DNA from: Streptomyces polyasparticus
GTDB taxonomy: Bacteria; Actinomycetota; Actinomycetes; Streptomycetales; Streptomycetaceae
Length of the DNA stretch: 64,000 bases
Assembly (NCBI RefSeq): GCF_014493765.1
Contig: NZ_JACTVJ010000005.1
Location: 310,001-374,000 of the forward strand
Direction: 5' to 3'
Of the stretch, positions 26,981 to 35,732 are shown piece after piece (the stretch's first letter is position 1; each line of letters opens with the position of its first letter). The position numbers were made by a program, and so were the translations under genes. The notes below the pieces were generated by a model. The model saw only the letters and a program-made list of their open reading frames with translations. It was not told where the DNA came from and did not search any database.

Positions 26981-26996
26981 ATACCCCACCGGGTAC
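26981..26996. promoter_or_regulatory. CsoR/CstR-type operator 1
   Basis: ATACCCCACCGGGTAC, an imperfect TACCC/GGGTA palindrome upstream of the DUF302 GTG start. Confidence 0.7.
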
Positions 26997-27045
26997 CCGA
27001 AGGGCGTCAGGCAATGCTTTGGGCGGGGTGCCTTCCGTCCACGGA

Positions 27046-27061
27046 ATACCCCCCTGGGTAT
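27046..27061. promoter_or_regulatory. CsoR/CstR-type operator 2
   Basis: ATACCCCCCTGGGTAT, a palindrome in the divergent promoter region between the DUF302 and dioxygenase genes. Confidence 0.8.
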
Positions 27062-27082
27062 AGCTGTTAGGGTGAGCGTCAG

Positions 27083-27098
27083 ATACCCCCCGGGGTAC
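27083..27098. promoter_or_regulatory. CsoR/CstR-type operator 3
   Basis: ATACCCCCCGGGGTAC, 37 bp from operator 2 and 24 bp before the dioxygenase start. The AAAGGAG ribosome site follows about 8 bp later. Confidence 0.8.
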
Positions 27099-27122
27099 AG
27101 CATCCGAAAGGAGTCGTGAGTC

Positions 27123-28487
27123 GTGTTCTTCGTCGACACCCTGGAGTTCGAGGGCCTGGGCAACCGCAGCTACCTGGCTGGCGGACCCAGTGCCGCGGTG
27201 GTCATCGACCCGCCGCGTGACATCGACCAGGTCATCGCCGCGGCGGCCCGCCGCGGGGTGCGCATCGCTTTCGTGGCCGAGACCCATGTGCACAACGACT
27301 ACGTCACCGGCGGCCTGGAGCTGGCCCGCGTCACCGGCGCCCAGTACCTGGTGCCGGCCGGGGCGCACGTGGCCTTCGCCCGCACCCCCGTCGCCGACGG
27401 CGACACGGTGACGGTGGACGAGGGCCTGGTGCTGCGCGCGATCGCCACCCCGGGGCACACCCCGCACCACACCTCCTACGTGCTGGAAGAGGACGGGCGG
27501 GGTGTGGCGGCGTTCACCGGCGGCTCGCTCCTGATCGGCTCCGTGGGCCGGCCGGACCTGGTCGAACCAAGGCTGACCGAGCAGCTGGCCCGCGCCCAGC
27601 ACGCCTCCGCCCACCGCCTGGCCGACGAGCTGGACGACGAGGTGCCGGTGCTGCCCACCCACGGGTTCGGCAGCTTCTGTTCCTCCTCCCAGGCCGAGGG
27701 GGACGCGACCACGATCGGCAAGGAGCGCAAGACCAACGACGCGCTGACTTTGGACGTGGACACCTTCGTTCAGCGGATGCTTGCCGGACTGGAGGACGTG
27801 CCCGCCTACTACGCGCACATGGGCCCGGCCAACGCCGCGGGCCCCGCACCGGTCGACCTCACCCCGCCGAGGCGTGCGGACGCAGGCGAGATCGCCTCGC
27901 GGCTGGCCGCGGGTGAGTGGGTGGTGGACCTGCGCAGCCGCATGGCCTTCGCCGGGGGGCACGTGGCCGGATCGTTCAACTTCGAGGGCGAGGGCAAGCT
28001 CGCCACCTACCTGGCCTGGCTGATCCCGTGGGGCAAGCCCGTCACCCTGCTCGCCGACACCCCGGAGCTGATCGCCGAGGCGCAGCGGGAACTGGCGCGG
28101 GTGGGCATCGACCGCCCGGCCGCCGCCGCCACCGGCGACCCGGCCAGCTGGATCCGCGAGGGCGAGCAGCTCGCCTCCTTCCCGCGTGCCCGCTTCGCCG
28201 ACCTCGCCGATGTCCGTGAGCGCGGCGACGAGGTGGTCGTCCTGGACGTGCGCCGGGACTCGGAGCGCGCGGGCGGCTACATCGACGGCTCGGTCCACAT
28301 ACCCATCCACGAGCTGCACGGCCGCATCGGCGAGGTGCCGGACGGGACGGTGTGGGTGCACTGCGCCGGCGGGATGCGCGCGGCGATCGCCGCCTCCCTG
28401 CTGGATGCCGCCGGCCGCGCCGTGGTCGCCGTCGATGACGGCTTCGACGCGGCGGCGGATGCCGGGCTGTCCCTGGCCTCCGGCTGA
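27123..28487 (+). CDS. Persulfide dioxygenase - rhodanese fusion (CstB-like MBL-fold enzyme)
   Basis: 454 residues from GTG with AAAGGAG upstream. Residues 1-240 are a metallo-beta-lactamase fold: His55-x-His57-x-Asp59 (THVHNDYVTGG), His112 (PGHTPHHTSY), GGSLLIGSVGRPDL and PTHGFGSFC, as in persulfide dioxygenases that oxidise glutathione- or low-molecular-weight persulfide to sulfite. Two rhodanese modules follow. The first (~255-340) has Asp312 in place of the active-site Cys and is probably structural. The second (~352-454) has Cys414 in HCAGGMRA. The fusion resembles S. aureus CstB in layout. It heads the rightward sulfur operon behind two operators. Cytoplasmic. Confidence 0.88.
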   Translation: MFFVDTLEFEGLGNRSYLAGGPSAAVVIDPPRDIDQVIAAAARRGVRIAFVAETHVHNDYVTGGLELARVTGAQYLVPAGAHVAFARTPVADGDTVTVDEGLVLRAIATPGHTPHHTSYVLEEDGRGVAAFTGGSLLIGSVGRPDLVEPRLTEQLARAQHASAHRLADELDDEVPVLPTHGFGSFCSSSQAEGDATTIGKERKTNDALTLDVDTFVQRMLAGLEDVPAYYAHMGPANAAGPAPVDLTPPRRADAGEIASRLAAGEWVVDLRSRMAFAGGHVAGSFNFEGEGKLATYLAWLIPWGKPVTLLADTPELIAEAQRELARVGIDRPAAAATGDPASWIREGEQLASFPRARFADLADVRERGDEVVVLDVRRDSERAGGYIDGSVHIPIHELHGRIGEVPDGTVWVHCAGGMRAAIAASLLDAAGRAVVAVDDGFDAAADAGLSLASG

Positions 28488-28528
28488 ATGTCGGCCGTCC
28501 CCCCCCCTCGCAAGGAAGGAAGCGTGTG

Positions 28529-28894
28529 ATGTTCCTCTTTCGCCGAAACGGGCCCCGTGTCACGGTCGACGAGGCACGCAGCCGTACCAGTGGTGATCAG
28601 CCCGACGCGGTCCTGCTGGATGTCCGTGAGAAGCCCGAATGGACCGCGGGCCACGCCCCCGGCGCCGTCCACCTACCGCTGACGAAACTGGTCGCCGGCG
28701 CCACCCTGCCCGCCGAGACGCAGGGCCGTCCGCTTGTGGTGATCTGCCGCAGCGGTCACCGCTCCCAGCAGGCCGCGACGCTCCTCGCCGAGCGCGGAGC
28801 CCAGGCGGTGGATGTTGAGGGCGGCATGAACGCGTGGGCCGCCGCCGGGCACCCGGTCGTCGACGAACGCGGAAACAGCGGCCAGATAGCGTGA
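28529..28894 (+). CDS. Single-domain rhodanese sulfurtransferase
   Basis: 121 residues. ATG 28529 follows GGAAGGAAG; GTG 28526 directly before it is also in frame. Rhodanese landmarks: LLDVREKPEWTAGHAPGAVH and active-site Cys73 in VICRSGHRS. It should carry or transfer sulfane sulfur in the cytoplasm. Its stop codon overlaps the GTG of the TauE/SafE gene (GTGA), so the two are translationally coupled. Second gene of the transposon's sulfur operon, 41 bp after the dioxygenase. Confidence 0.88.
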   Translation: MFLFRRNGPRVTVDEARSRTSGDQPDAVLLDVREKPEWTAGHAPGAVHLPLTKLVAGATLPAETQGRPLVVICRSGHRSQQAATLLAERGAQAVDVEGGMNAWAAAGHPVVDERGNSGQIA

Positions 28895-29634
28895 CCGTAC
28901 TCGTTCTCGCCCTCATCGCCGGGGCCGTCATCGGTCTCGCCCTCGGAGCCCTCGGCGGCGGTGGCAGCGTCCTTGCCGTACCGGCACTGATCTACCTGCT
29001 CGGCTTCACTCCGGCCGCCGCCACCACCGCCGGCCTGATCATCGTCACCGCCACCTCCGCCACCGCCCTGTACGCCCACACCCGCGACGGGAACGTGGCA
29101 TGGAAGACAGGGGCGCTGTTCGCCGCGGCGGGCATCGTCCCCGCCTTCCTCGCCGGCGCTGTCGCCGGGCGCCTGCCCGAAGCGGTGCTGACGGCGGCGT
29201 TCGCGGTCATCGCCGCGCTGGCGGCCCTGCGTATGCTGCGTCCGTCCGCGTCCGAGCCACCGGACCGGATCCGTCCCGGCAAGGCGGCCGGTGCGGGTGC
29301 CGGACTCGGCGCCGTGACGGGCTTTCTGGGAGTCGGTGGGGGATTCCTCGCCGTGCCCGCCCTGGTGAGCGTCCTGGGACTGGCCATGCGGCGGGCGGTG
29401 GGCACCAGCCTGCTCGTCATCACGGCGAACTCACTCGCCGCGCTCGCCGCTCGCACCGGCACCGGTGGCGGGCTCCACTGGGAGATCATCGGCCCCTTCA
29501 CCGGAGCCGCGATCCTAGGCGCCTGGGACGGCAAACGCCTCGCGACGAAGATCCCCGGCACCACCCTTCAGAAGATCTTCGCCGGTGTCCTGCTGGCAGT
29601 GGCGGCCTTCATGCTCGTTGACGTGATCGTCTGA
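28891..29634 (+). CDS. TauE/SafE-family sulfite/organosulfonate exporter
   Basis: 247 residues from GTG 28891, which overlaps the preceding stop. About seven to eight membrane helices with the two family repeats: GALGGGGSVLAVPALIYLLG near the N-terminus and TGFLGVGGGFLAVPALVSVLG at mid-protein, each followed by an AxGTSL/ATTAGL-type segment. TauE/SafE proteins move sulfite, thiosulfate or sulfonates across the membrane. Here it would remove the sulfite made by the dioxygenase. A longer in-frame start upstream would lie inside the rhodanese gene and is rejected. Confidence 0.88.
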   Translation: MTVLVLALIAGAVIGLALGALGGGGSVLAVPALIYLLGFTPAAATTAGLIIVTATSATALYAHTRDGNVAWKTGALFAAAGIVPAFLAGAVAGRLPEAVLTAAFAVIAALAALRMLRPSASEPPDRIRPGKAAGAGAGLGAVTGFLGVGGGFLAVPALVSVLGLAMRRAVGTSLLVITANSLAALAARTGTGGGLHWEIIGPFTGAAILGAWDGKRLATKIPGTTLQKIFAGVLLAVAAFMLVDVIV

Positions 29635-29771
29635 AAACGAGGGCCGCCACCGGCTCAGACCAGGGACCAGGCGCGCTTCCCCGGCCGGCCGCGCATCTCA
29701 GGACCGTTTTCAGTCCGGCTGCCGTCGGACCAAGCCCCAGCACACTGCGACACGCAAGGATGACATCCGCC

Positions 29772-30347
29772 ATGACCACACCCACAACCCTCGCCACCGA
29801 CGAGGCGCGCACCCGCCTGCACGAACTGACCGTCATCGACGTGCGTACCCCGGGCGAATACGCCGGCGGCCATCTCCCCGGCGCGCTCAACATCCCTCTC
29901 GACCAGGTCCAGCGCGCGCTGCCCGACATCCGTCACGCCACCGACCGCGGCGACGTCCTGGTCGTCTGCGCCTCGGGCGCCCGCTCCGAGAACGCCTGCA
30001 AGATCCTCGCGGAGAACGGCATCACCGCCGCCACCCTGTCGGGAGGCACCGGCGCCTGGGCGGCCGACGGCCAAGAGCTCCACCGCCCCCACGGCGCCTC
30101 CCGCGCCACCTGGGGCATGGAGCGGCAGGTAAGGCTCACCGCAGGAGCGATCGTGCTGCTCGGCCTGCTGCTCGGACTCGTCGTCCACCCCGCCTTCCAG
30201 CTCCTCTCCGCCGGCATCGCGGGCGGTCTGGTCTTCTCCGCCCTGACCAACACCTGCGGCATGGCCGCCATGCTCGCCAAGCTCCCCCACAACCGCCCCC
30301 GCGCCGCCGACCTCGACAACACGCTCGCCGCACTGCGTAACCGCTGA
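29772..30347 (+). CDS. Rhodanese with C-terminal DUF2892 membrane domain (YgaP-like)
   Basis: About 191 residues. ATG 29772 lies 11 bp after AAGGA; ATG 29760 is in frame but abuts that site. The rhodanese domain (residues ~6-110) has LTVIDVRTPGEYAGGHLPGA and active-site Cys66 in VVCASGARS. The C-terminal DUF2892 part has two short helices (~120-160, TAGAIVLLGLLLGLVVHP and AGGLVFSALTNTCGMA), with Cys near the end of the second. The domain order matches E. coli YgaP, a membrane-bound sulfurtransferase. Last gene of the operon, about 135 bp after the exporter and followed by a terminator. Confidence 0.87.
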   Translation: MTTPTTLATDEARTRLHELTVIDVRTPGEYAGGHLPGALNIPLDQVQRALPDIRHATDRGDVLVVCASGARSENACKILAENGITAATLSGGTGAWAADGQELHRPHGASRATWGMERQVRLTAGAIVLLGLLLGLVVHPAFQLLSAGIAGGLVFSALTNTCGMAAMLAKLPHNRPRAADLDNTLAALRNR

Positions 30348-30357
30348 ACCGCACCAC

Positions 30358-30394
30358 AAAGGGGGAGGGACCCGGCTCCGGATCCCTCCCCTTT
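30358..30394. terminator. Bidirectional terminator of the sulfur operon and CstR-like gene
   Basis: Inverted repeat AAAGGGGGAGGGA...TCCCTCCCCTTT with one bulged G and U-run potential on both strands, between convergent genes. Confidence 0.75.
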
Positions 30395-30462
30395 CGCATG
30401 CCAGGCCATGTGGCCAACCGCTCCTAACCGGGCCGGTTGATCCGACACCGCGGCACCACAGC

Positions 30463-30899
<437 letters not shown>

Positions 30900-31069
30900 T
30901 GCACAGCCGCGATACCGGAAGTGCCACGAGCGAGGTACACAGAGGAGTTCTCCGGTGCTCGTACAAACGGTCCTTTGCGCGAGCAAGATCAATCACGAGC
31001 CGCCGGACCCCCGCAGATACCGGATTCGTTCGCAGAACGTCCGAAGTGTGACGCCCAGCCCGGCTCGCC

Positions 31070-31957
31070 GTGCCGCTCGCGCGGCGGCGCGGTCGCCTCC
31101 GCCTACCACACCCGCCGCTTCACCATGGCGCCCCGGCTGAAGGAGGCGCTGCGGGTGCCGACCGCGGCCCGGGCAGGCCGTGGCGCCCTGGCACCCCGCC
31201 GCCGGCGCCGATCGACCCGGACCTGCCGAGCGCGGACCTCCGCATCGGCTACGCACGCTGCTCGACCCTCGGGCAGGAACTCGACTCCCAGCTCGACGCG
31301 CTCGCGGGGCACGGCATCCCCAGGGACACGATCTTCAGCGAGAAGATCAGCACCCGGGTCAGAGTCCGCCCGAAGTTCGAGAAGGCGCTGCGGGCGGCGC
31401 GGGAGGTCAAGGCGCACGCCCCGCACCGCCGGGTCATCTTCACCGTGTACGAGATGAAGCGGCTCGGCCGCGACGCCGCCGAGCTCACCGCGCTCGCCGA
31501 CCACCTCACCGCCCACGGCCTGGTCCTGGAGATGCTCGCCGGGCCCCTGCCCGGCATCTACGAACCCGCCGGGCCCGGGAAGCTCCTCTTCGCGTTCTTC
31601 GCGGCGATGGCGGAGACCGAGCGGGAGAACATCCGGGAGTCGACGCTGGAGGGGCTCGACACCGCGGCCCGCAAGGGCAAGCACGGCGGCCGACCGCCGG
31701 TCATCACCGACGACATGCTGCACACCGTGCTGCGGCGCCGGGAGCCCGGCGAGTCCGTCGAGCAGATCCAGCCCGACCTGCTCATCCCCACCGGCAAGCG
31801 CAAGGGACAGAACCCCTCCGTCGCCAGCATCTACCGGGCACTCGCCGAGCACGAGAAACGGGCGGCGTACCCGGAAGCCGTCGAACAAGCCCGCGCCGAC
31901 TTCGCCGCCCTCACCGGCAGCGAGGTTCCTGAACCTCGTACAGAAGCCAGGCCCTAA
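31070..31957 (+). CDS. Tn3-family serine resolvase, N-terminal region frameshifted
   Basis: The catalytic domain starts at LRIGYARCSTLGQELDSQL with nucleophile Ser (Ser65 of this frame), followed by KISTRVRVRPKFEKALR, FTVYEMKRLGRDAAEL, FFAAMAETERENIRESTLEG (E-helix) and the helix-turn-helix tail NPSVASIYRALAEHE. Homologues I recall begin with a Cys-rich extension. Here that part (ERPKCDAQPGSPCRSRGGAV) is encoded at about 31022-31157 in another frame, so a frameshift lies near 31158-31162. The body may still be made from an internal start; GTG 31070 has no good ribosome site. It would resolve cointegrates. No res site was identified with confidence. Confidence 0.75.
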   Translation: MPLARRRGRLRLPHPPLHHGAPAEGGAAGADRGPGRPWRPGTPPPAPIDPDLPSADLRIGYARCSTLGQELDSQLDALAGHGIPRDTIFSEKISTRVRVRPKFEKALRAAREVKAHAPHRRVIFTVYEMKRLGRDAAELTALADHLTAHGLVLEMLAGPLPGIYEPAGPGKLLFAFFAAMAETERENIRESTLEGLDTAARKGKHGGRPPVITDDMLHTVLRRREPGESVEQIQPDLLIPTGKRKGQNPSVASIYRALAEHEKRAAYPEAVEQARADFAALTGSEVPEPRTEARP

Positions 31958-31970
31958 CGGCACGCTGAGT

Positions 31971-32008
31971 TACTTGTCACTTCGCGGCAGCTTCGGGAGA
32001 ACAGGGCC
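31971..32008. repeat. Right 38-bp terminal inverted repeat
   Basis: Begins TACTTGTCACTTCGCG and ends GAGAACAGGGCC. Perfect inverse of 24275-24312. Confidence 0.95.
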
Positions 32009-33237
32009 GAGACCGGGGAACGGGCCACGCCCGCTGGGCACTTGAGCACCCGGAGCGGGCGAGGGTCGTGGGCGTGGCCGAGCCGCGCACCGTGCGCCGC
32101 GAGCGGTTCGCGGCAGCGCACGGCATCGCGGACGGTGACGCCGTGGCCGACTGGCGGGAGCTCGCGAGCCGCCCGAGGTCGGCCGACGCGGTGCTGATCT
32201 GCACGACCGACCGGATGCATGTGGAGCCGGCCGAGGCCTTTGCCGCGCTCGGCTACCACATCATGCTGGAGAAGCCGATGGCCCTCGACGAGGAGTCCTG
32301 CCGCGGAATCGTCGAGGCCGTGGAGCGGGCCGGGGTGATGCTGGCCATCGGCCATGTGCTGCGCTACACGCCGTACACACGCCGACTCAAGGAGATCGTC
32401 GGCTCCGGCCGGCTCGGCGCGGTGATGAGCGTGCAGCATCTGGAGCCGGTGGGTTTCTGGCATCAGGCGCATTCGTTCGTGCGCGGCAACTGGCGGCGCA
32501 CGGACGAGTCCACGTCGATGCTGATGGCGAAGTCCTGCCATGACCTCGACTGGCTGCAGTACGTCATCGGGCAGCCGCCGCTACGGGTGTCGAGCTTCGG
32601 CTCGCTCACCCACTTCACCGCGGAGAACCGTCCGCCGGACGCTGCCGACCGCTGTGTCGGCTGCGCGGTCGAGCCCGCCTGCCCGTACTCCGCGGTGCGG
32701 CTCTACGGCGGGATGCTGGAGCGCGGCGAGCACACCTGGCCACTGGGTGTGGTGGTCGACGACTTCACGCCCGATGCGCTGCGACTCGCCCTCACCGAGG
32801 GCCCGTACGGGCGCTGCGTGTACGCGTGCGACAACGACGTGGTCGATCACCAGGTCGTCTCGCTCGAGTACGAGGGCGGGGTCACGGCGGTGTTCACCAT
32901 GACCGCCTTCGCTCAGGGCGGTCACCGCAGCACGCGGATCTTCGGCACGCACGGCGAGCTGATCGGCGACGGGCGGACCCTGACCGTCAGGGAGTTCGCC
33001 TCCGGCCGCGAGGAAGTGATCGACACCGCGGCGGCGGGTGACATGAGCGCCGCCGGCGGTCACGGCGGCGGGGACGCGGGCCTGATGGACGCGTTCGTCG
33101 CTGCGGTGGCGAGCGGGGATCAGTCGCTCATCCGCTCCGGACCGCGCGACTCGCTCGCCAGCCATCTCACGGTGCTCGCGGCCGAACGCGCCCGGCTCGC
33201 GGGAACGGTGGAGCGGGTGCCCCGCCCCGTACGGTGA
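32009..33237 (+). pseudogene. 3' part of the transposon-split Gfo/Idh/MocA oxidoreductase (with right GAGAC duplication)
   Basis: GAGAC at 32009-32013 is the right target duplication. From 32014 the frame gives RGTGHARWALEHPERARVVG, VAEPRTVRRERF, LICTTDRMHVEPAE and MLEKPMALDEESC (EKP motif with the catalytic-region Lys), a Cys cluster CVGCAVEPACPYSA, and a beta-sheet C-terminal domain ending ERVPRPVR. Joined to codons 1-21 it would be a 428-residue NAD(P)-dependent sugar or uronate oxidoreductase, immediately after the secreted lyase gene. GTG 32068 gives an open frame, but the protein would lack half of the Rossmann nucleotide-binding motif. Confidence 0.9.
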
Positions 33238-33243
33238 ACCACC

Positions 33244-33286
33244 GCGGTCCGGCCGTGCGCCGCGGCGTACGCCGGACCGCCTTTTC
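33244..33286 (+). terminator. Rho-independent terminator of the oxidoreductase transcript
   Basis: GCGGTCCGGC and GCCGGACCGC arms (10 bp, 17-base loop) followed by CTTTTC. Confidence 0.7.
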
Positions 33287-33427
33287 GCGCGCGTACGGGA
33301 GTAGAGTGCCGGCCGGGACGGCTGCGGTGTGACTGTTCACCGGCGCGGGTGAGACGGCGCTTGGACATGGTGTGAGCTGGGGAGTTGACGCTCTGCCCAG
33401 CTTCGACCAGTTGTCCAGGGGGAACCC

Positions 33428-33820
33428 GTGCGACTCCGTACCGTCGCGGTCACCACCGCACTCGCCGCGCTCGCGCTCGGCCCGGCCGTGCACACTCCGG
33501 CCCAGGCCGGCCAGCAGCCCGCCCTCATCAGAGGCGAGGTCTGCTTCTGGCCCGAGCCGAACATGATGGGCCCGGGCGGCGGCTGGTGCTACTCCGGCAC
33601 CGGCTACACCGATGTGCCCGACCGTATCCACGACCACGCCGGCTCCTTCGAGTCGAGAAGCGACGACAGCGTCTTCGCCATCGACCATCCCCGCTGGGGC
33701 GGCTGTGTGGCCCGCGAGATCCGCGGGCGCGACTACAACATGAACTGGACGGCGAACAACGACTTCGGCAACAAGATCGACGGCGTCTCGCACGAGCGCG
33801 GCAACTGTCAGGCGGGCTGA
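33428..33820 (+). CDS. Secreted peptidase-inhibitor-I36-like protein
   Basis: 130 residues from GTG with AGGGGGA upstream. A Sec signal ends near AQAG. The mature part has the small beta/gamma-crystallin-like I36 pattern: EVCFWPEPNMMGPGGGWCYS, a Tyr/Asp-rich middle with Ser-Phe-Glu-Ser strand, VFAIDHPRWGGCV and HERGNC, with five Cys. I36 proteins from Streptomyces inhibit extracellular metalloproteases; here the function is by family only. First of a three-gene set with a lipoprotein and a second I36-like protein. Confidence 0.72.
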   Translation: MRLRTVAVTTALAALALGPAVHTPAQAGQQPALIRGEVCFWPEPNMMGPGGGWCYSGTGYTDVPDRIHDHAGSFESRSDDSVFAIDHPRWGGCVAREIRGRDYNMNWTANNDFGNKIDGVSHERGNCQAG

Positions 33821-33832
33821 CGGGACACCGGG

Positions 33833-34321
33833 ATGACCGCACTCCGCACCGCCGCCGTGGTTCTCCTCGCCGCCGTCGGCCTGCTCACCGGCTGCGGCGC
33901 CCCTCCCCAAGCCACCCCGCTGAGCCCCGACGACACCGTACGGGCCGCTCAACTCGTCCTGACCGACCGGTGCCTGCTCCGCAAGGGCCTGACGCCGCCC
34001 CGGCCCGACGCAAGCGCGCCGCCCGCGGCCGAACGGCGCCGCGTCGTACGGGCGCTGTTCGGCGCGGGCCGCACCGAACTGCGCGTCGAGCTGCCCAATG
34101 GCTATGTCGTGCGGCGGCACACCGACGGCTGTCTGGCCGCCGCGCAGCAGCGTCTTTACGGCGACCAGCCGCGGTGGTTCAAGGTCTCGACGACCGTCGA
34201 CAACCTCAAGTCCAAGGCCCCTCGAAGCGATCGCGACGCCTATGAGGCGCTGCGTTCCCTGGCCGTGCAGAACGCCCGGGCCGTCCTCAACTCCGCACTC
34301 AGAGAGAAGAGTTCACGATGA
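33833..34321 (+). CDS. Small lipoprotein, function unknown
   Basis: 162 residues starting 12 bp after the preceding stop. Lipobox LTGC at residues 18-21 after a hydrophobic core (AAVVLLAAVGL). The mature part is helical and basic, with two Cys (DRCLLRKG, TDGCLAAAQ), and holds no motif I know. Its TGA overlaps the ATG of the next I36-like gene (ATGA), so the two are translationally coupled and probably act together at the cell surface. Confidence 0.75.
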   Translation: MTALRTAAVVLLAAVGLLTGCGAPPQATPLSPDDTVRAAQLVLTDRCLLRKGLTPPRPDASAPPAAERRRVVRALFGAGRTELRVELPNGYVVRRHTDGCLAAAQQRLYGDQPRWFKVSTTVDNLKSKAPRSDRDAYEALRSLAVQNARAVLNSALREKSSR

Positions 34322-34731
34322 AGCAGCTGTCCATGAAGCGCTCCGCCGTCCAGCACACCGTCACTCTGGTCACCGCCGTGCTGCTCGCCGCGGGCAGCGC
34401 GCTCGGCACCGCGCCGACCGCCTCGGCCGCGGACTGTCCGAGCGGCGACTTCTGCGCGTGGACGGCCGCCGATTTCGGCGGTCAGCGCGCCAACTGGTCC
34501 GGCGACGACGACTGGTGGGAGGGCAATATCGCGGACCAGGACTCGTCCTGGGCGAACCACGGCCTGTCGGGCCCGGGCGTCAAGGACCATGTCCAGGTCT
34601 ATCAGAACGCCAACAGCGGCCCGCTCGATCCCGGAGACATGACGATCTGTCTCCGCCCGGGCGACGAGGTGGGCTACAACGCGGTCGCCAACGACCGTGG
34701 GGATTCCCACACTTGGGCGATGAGCTGCTGA
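34318..34731 (+). CDS. Secreted peptidase-inhibitor-I36-like protein, second copy
   Basis: 137 residues (ATG 34318; ATG 34333 also in frame) with a Sec signal ending near TASAAD. Mature region CPSGDFCAWTAADFGGQRAN, DSSWANHGLSGPGVKDHVQV, MTICLRPGDEVGYN and HTWAMSC matches the I36 pattern with four Cys. It differs much from the first copy (33428-33820) outside the Cys and aromatic positions. It ends in a strong terminator convergent with the phosphodiesterase-like gene. Confidence 0.72.
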   Translation: MKQLSMKRSAVQHTVTLVTAVLLAAGSALGTAPTASAADCPSGDFCAWTAADFGGQRANWSGDDDWWEGNIADQDSSWANHGLSGPGVKDHVQVYQNANSGPLDPGDMTICLRPGDEVGYNAVANDRGDSHTWAMSC

Positions 34732-34778
34732 CCGGTACCCACGCCTGGGCCACCAGCAGCTGACCCGCCCCTGATACC

Positions 34779-34823
34779 GCTGATTCCGGCCCTGCGCCCC
34801 CGCCCCTGAGGGCCGGAATCAGC
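34779..34823. terminator. Bidirectional hairpin terminator
   Basis: Perfect 15-bp arms (GCTGATTCCGGCCCT and complement), 15-base loop, between convergent genes. Confidence 0.75.
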
Positions 34824-34841
34824 ACCCACCCCCGCAAGGGG

Positions 34842-35690
34842 TCAACTCTTCGACCAGGCCCGCCCGTCCACCGTGGCATGCGAGTCGATGCGGCGGCCCA
34901 GCGAGGCGAACACCTGCGCCGCGACATCCTCGTGCCGCAGCTCCCGCTCCGGCGGGCCGGCCGCGATCCCGGGTCCGCAGCCGGCGATCCACGCCGTGGT
35001 CTCCCGCTCGGAACGGCCGCCGTGGCCGCCCTCGGGCCGGTGCCCGTGATCGGTGACGACGATGACCGTCCACTCCTCCTCGGTGTACGTGGGGCGGGCG
35101 CGCAGCGCCGACAGGAGCCGGCCGAGGCGTGCGTCGGCCCGCACGACCGCCTCCTCGTACGCCTGCGCGCAACCGAGCAGATGCCCGGTCTCGTCGACGG
35201 CGCCGAGGTAGACGAAGGACGCCTCGGGGTCGTCCTCGGTGAGCACCCGTACGGCTTCGCAGGTGATGGTCTCGTCGGTGGCGTCCCAGGCCTCGGCGGT
35301 GTCGGCTGCCGCGGCCACGTACGTCATACGCCCCGGGGTGCGGAACAGCGGACCGCCGTGCGCGACGGTGAGCAGCGGCTGCCAGCCGGCCGCGACATAG
35401 CTGAGCGCACCGTGCTCCGCGGTCAGGCGGCTGGCGAAGTCGGGGAAGATGTGCAGCCGGTTGCCGGAGAAGTCATTGCCCCACACGGCGTGCTTGTCGA
35501 TCCGTACGCCCGTCACGACGGTGGCCCAGCAGGGGCCCGACATGCTGGGCGTGCCCGGGTCGATGGCCACCGGCGCGAGGAAGCCGGCCTCGGACACCGA
35601 GTCGAGATGCGGGGTGGGCACCGCGGCCAGGGTGTCGAGCGTGACGCCGTCGATGCCGACGACCAGGACGCGGCGGCGGGGTGCGGACAT
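34842..35690 (-). CDS. Alkaline-phosphatase-superfamily protein (nucleotide pyrophosphatase/phosphodiesterase type)
   Basis: 282 residues, no signal. Metal- and catalytic-site blocks of the superfamily are visible: VLVVGIDGVTLDTL, PSMSGPCWATVVTG (position of the Ser/Thr nucleophile), VYLGAVDETGHLLG, VIVVTDHGHRPEGGHGGRSE. It is the last gene of the leftward sugar locus, 42 bp after the dehydrogenase. It may hydrolyse a phosphoester or phosphonate linked to the imported compound; substrate unknown. Confidence 0.8.
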   Translation of the reverse strand: MSAPRRRVLVVGIDGVTLDTLAAVPTPHLDSVSEAGFLAPVAIDPGTPSMSGPCWATVVTGVRIDKHAVWGNDFSGNRLHIFPDFASRLTAEHGALSYVAAGWQPLLTVAHGGPLFRTPGRMTYVAAAADTAEAWDATDETITCEAVRVLTEDDPEASFVYLGAVDETGHLLGCAQAYEEAVVRADARLGRLLSALRARPTYTEEEWTVIVVTDHGHRPEGGHGGRSERETTAWIAGCGPGIAAGPPERELRHEDVAAQVFASLGRRIDSHATVDGRAWSKS

Positions 35691-35732
35691 GCGGGGTCCC
35701 TTCGGTACGGGAGAAAGGGGAGCGTGCTCCGC

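Noticed and set aside
26551-26982. DUF302 start at ATG 26982
   Set aside because: The ATG is inside the operator palindrome, and a GTG at 26943 has a better-placed ribosome site and gives the usual domain length.
31921-31938. Palindrome CGAGGTTC-CT-GAACCTCG near the right transposon end as a res site
   Set aside because: It lies inside the resolvase coding sequence at the wrong side of the gene, and a two-base loop is unlike a res subsite; probably chance or a weak terminator.
32068-33237. Intact, independently expressed oxidoreductase starting at GTG 32068
   Set aside because: It would lack the GxGxxG half of the Rossmann fold, and the missing residues are found in frame across the transposon.
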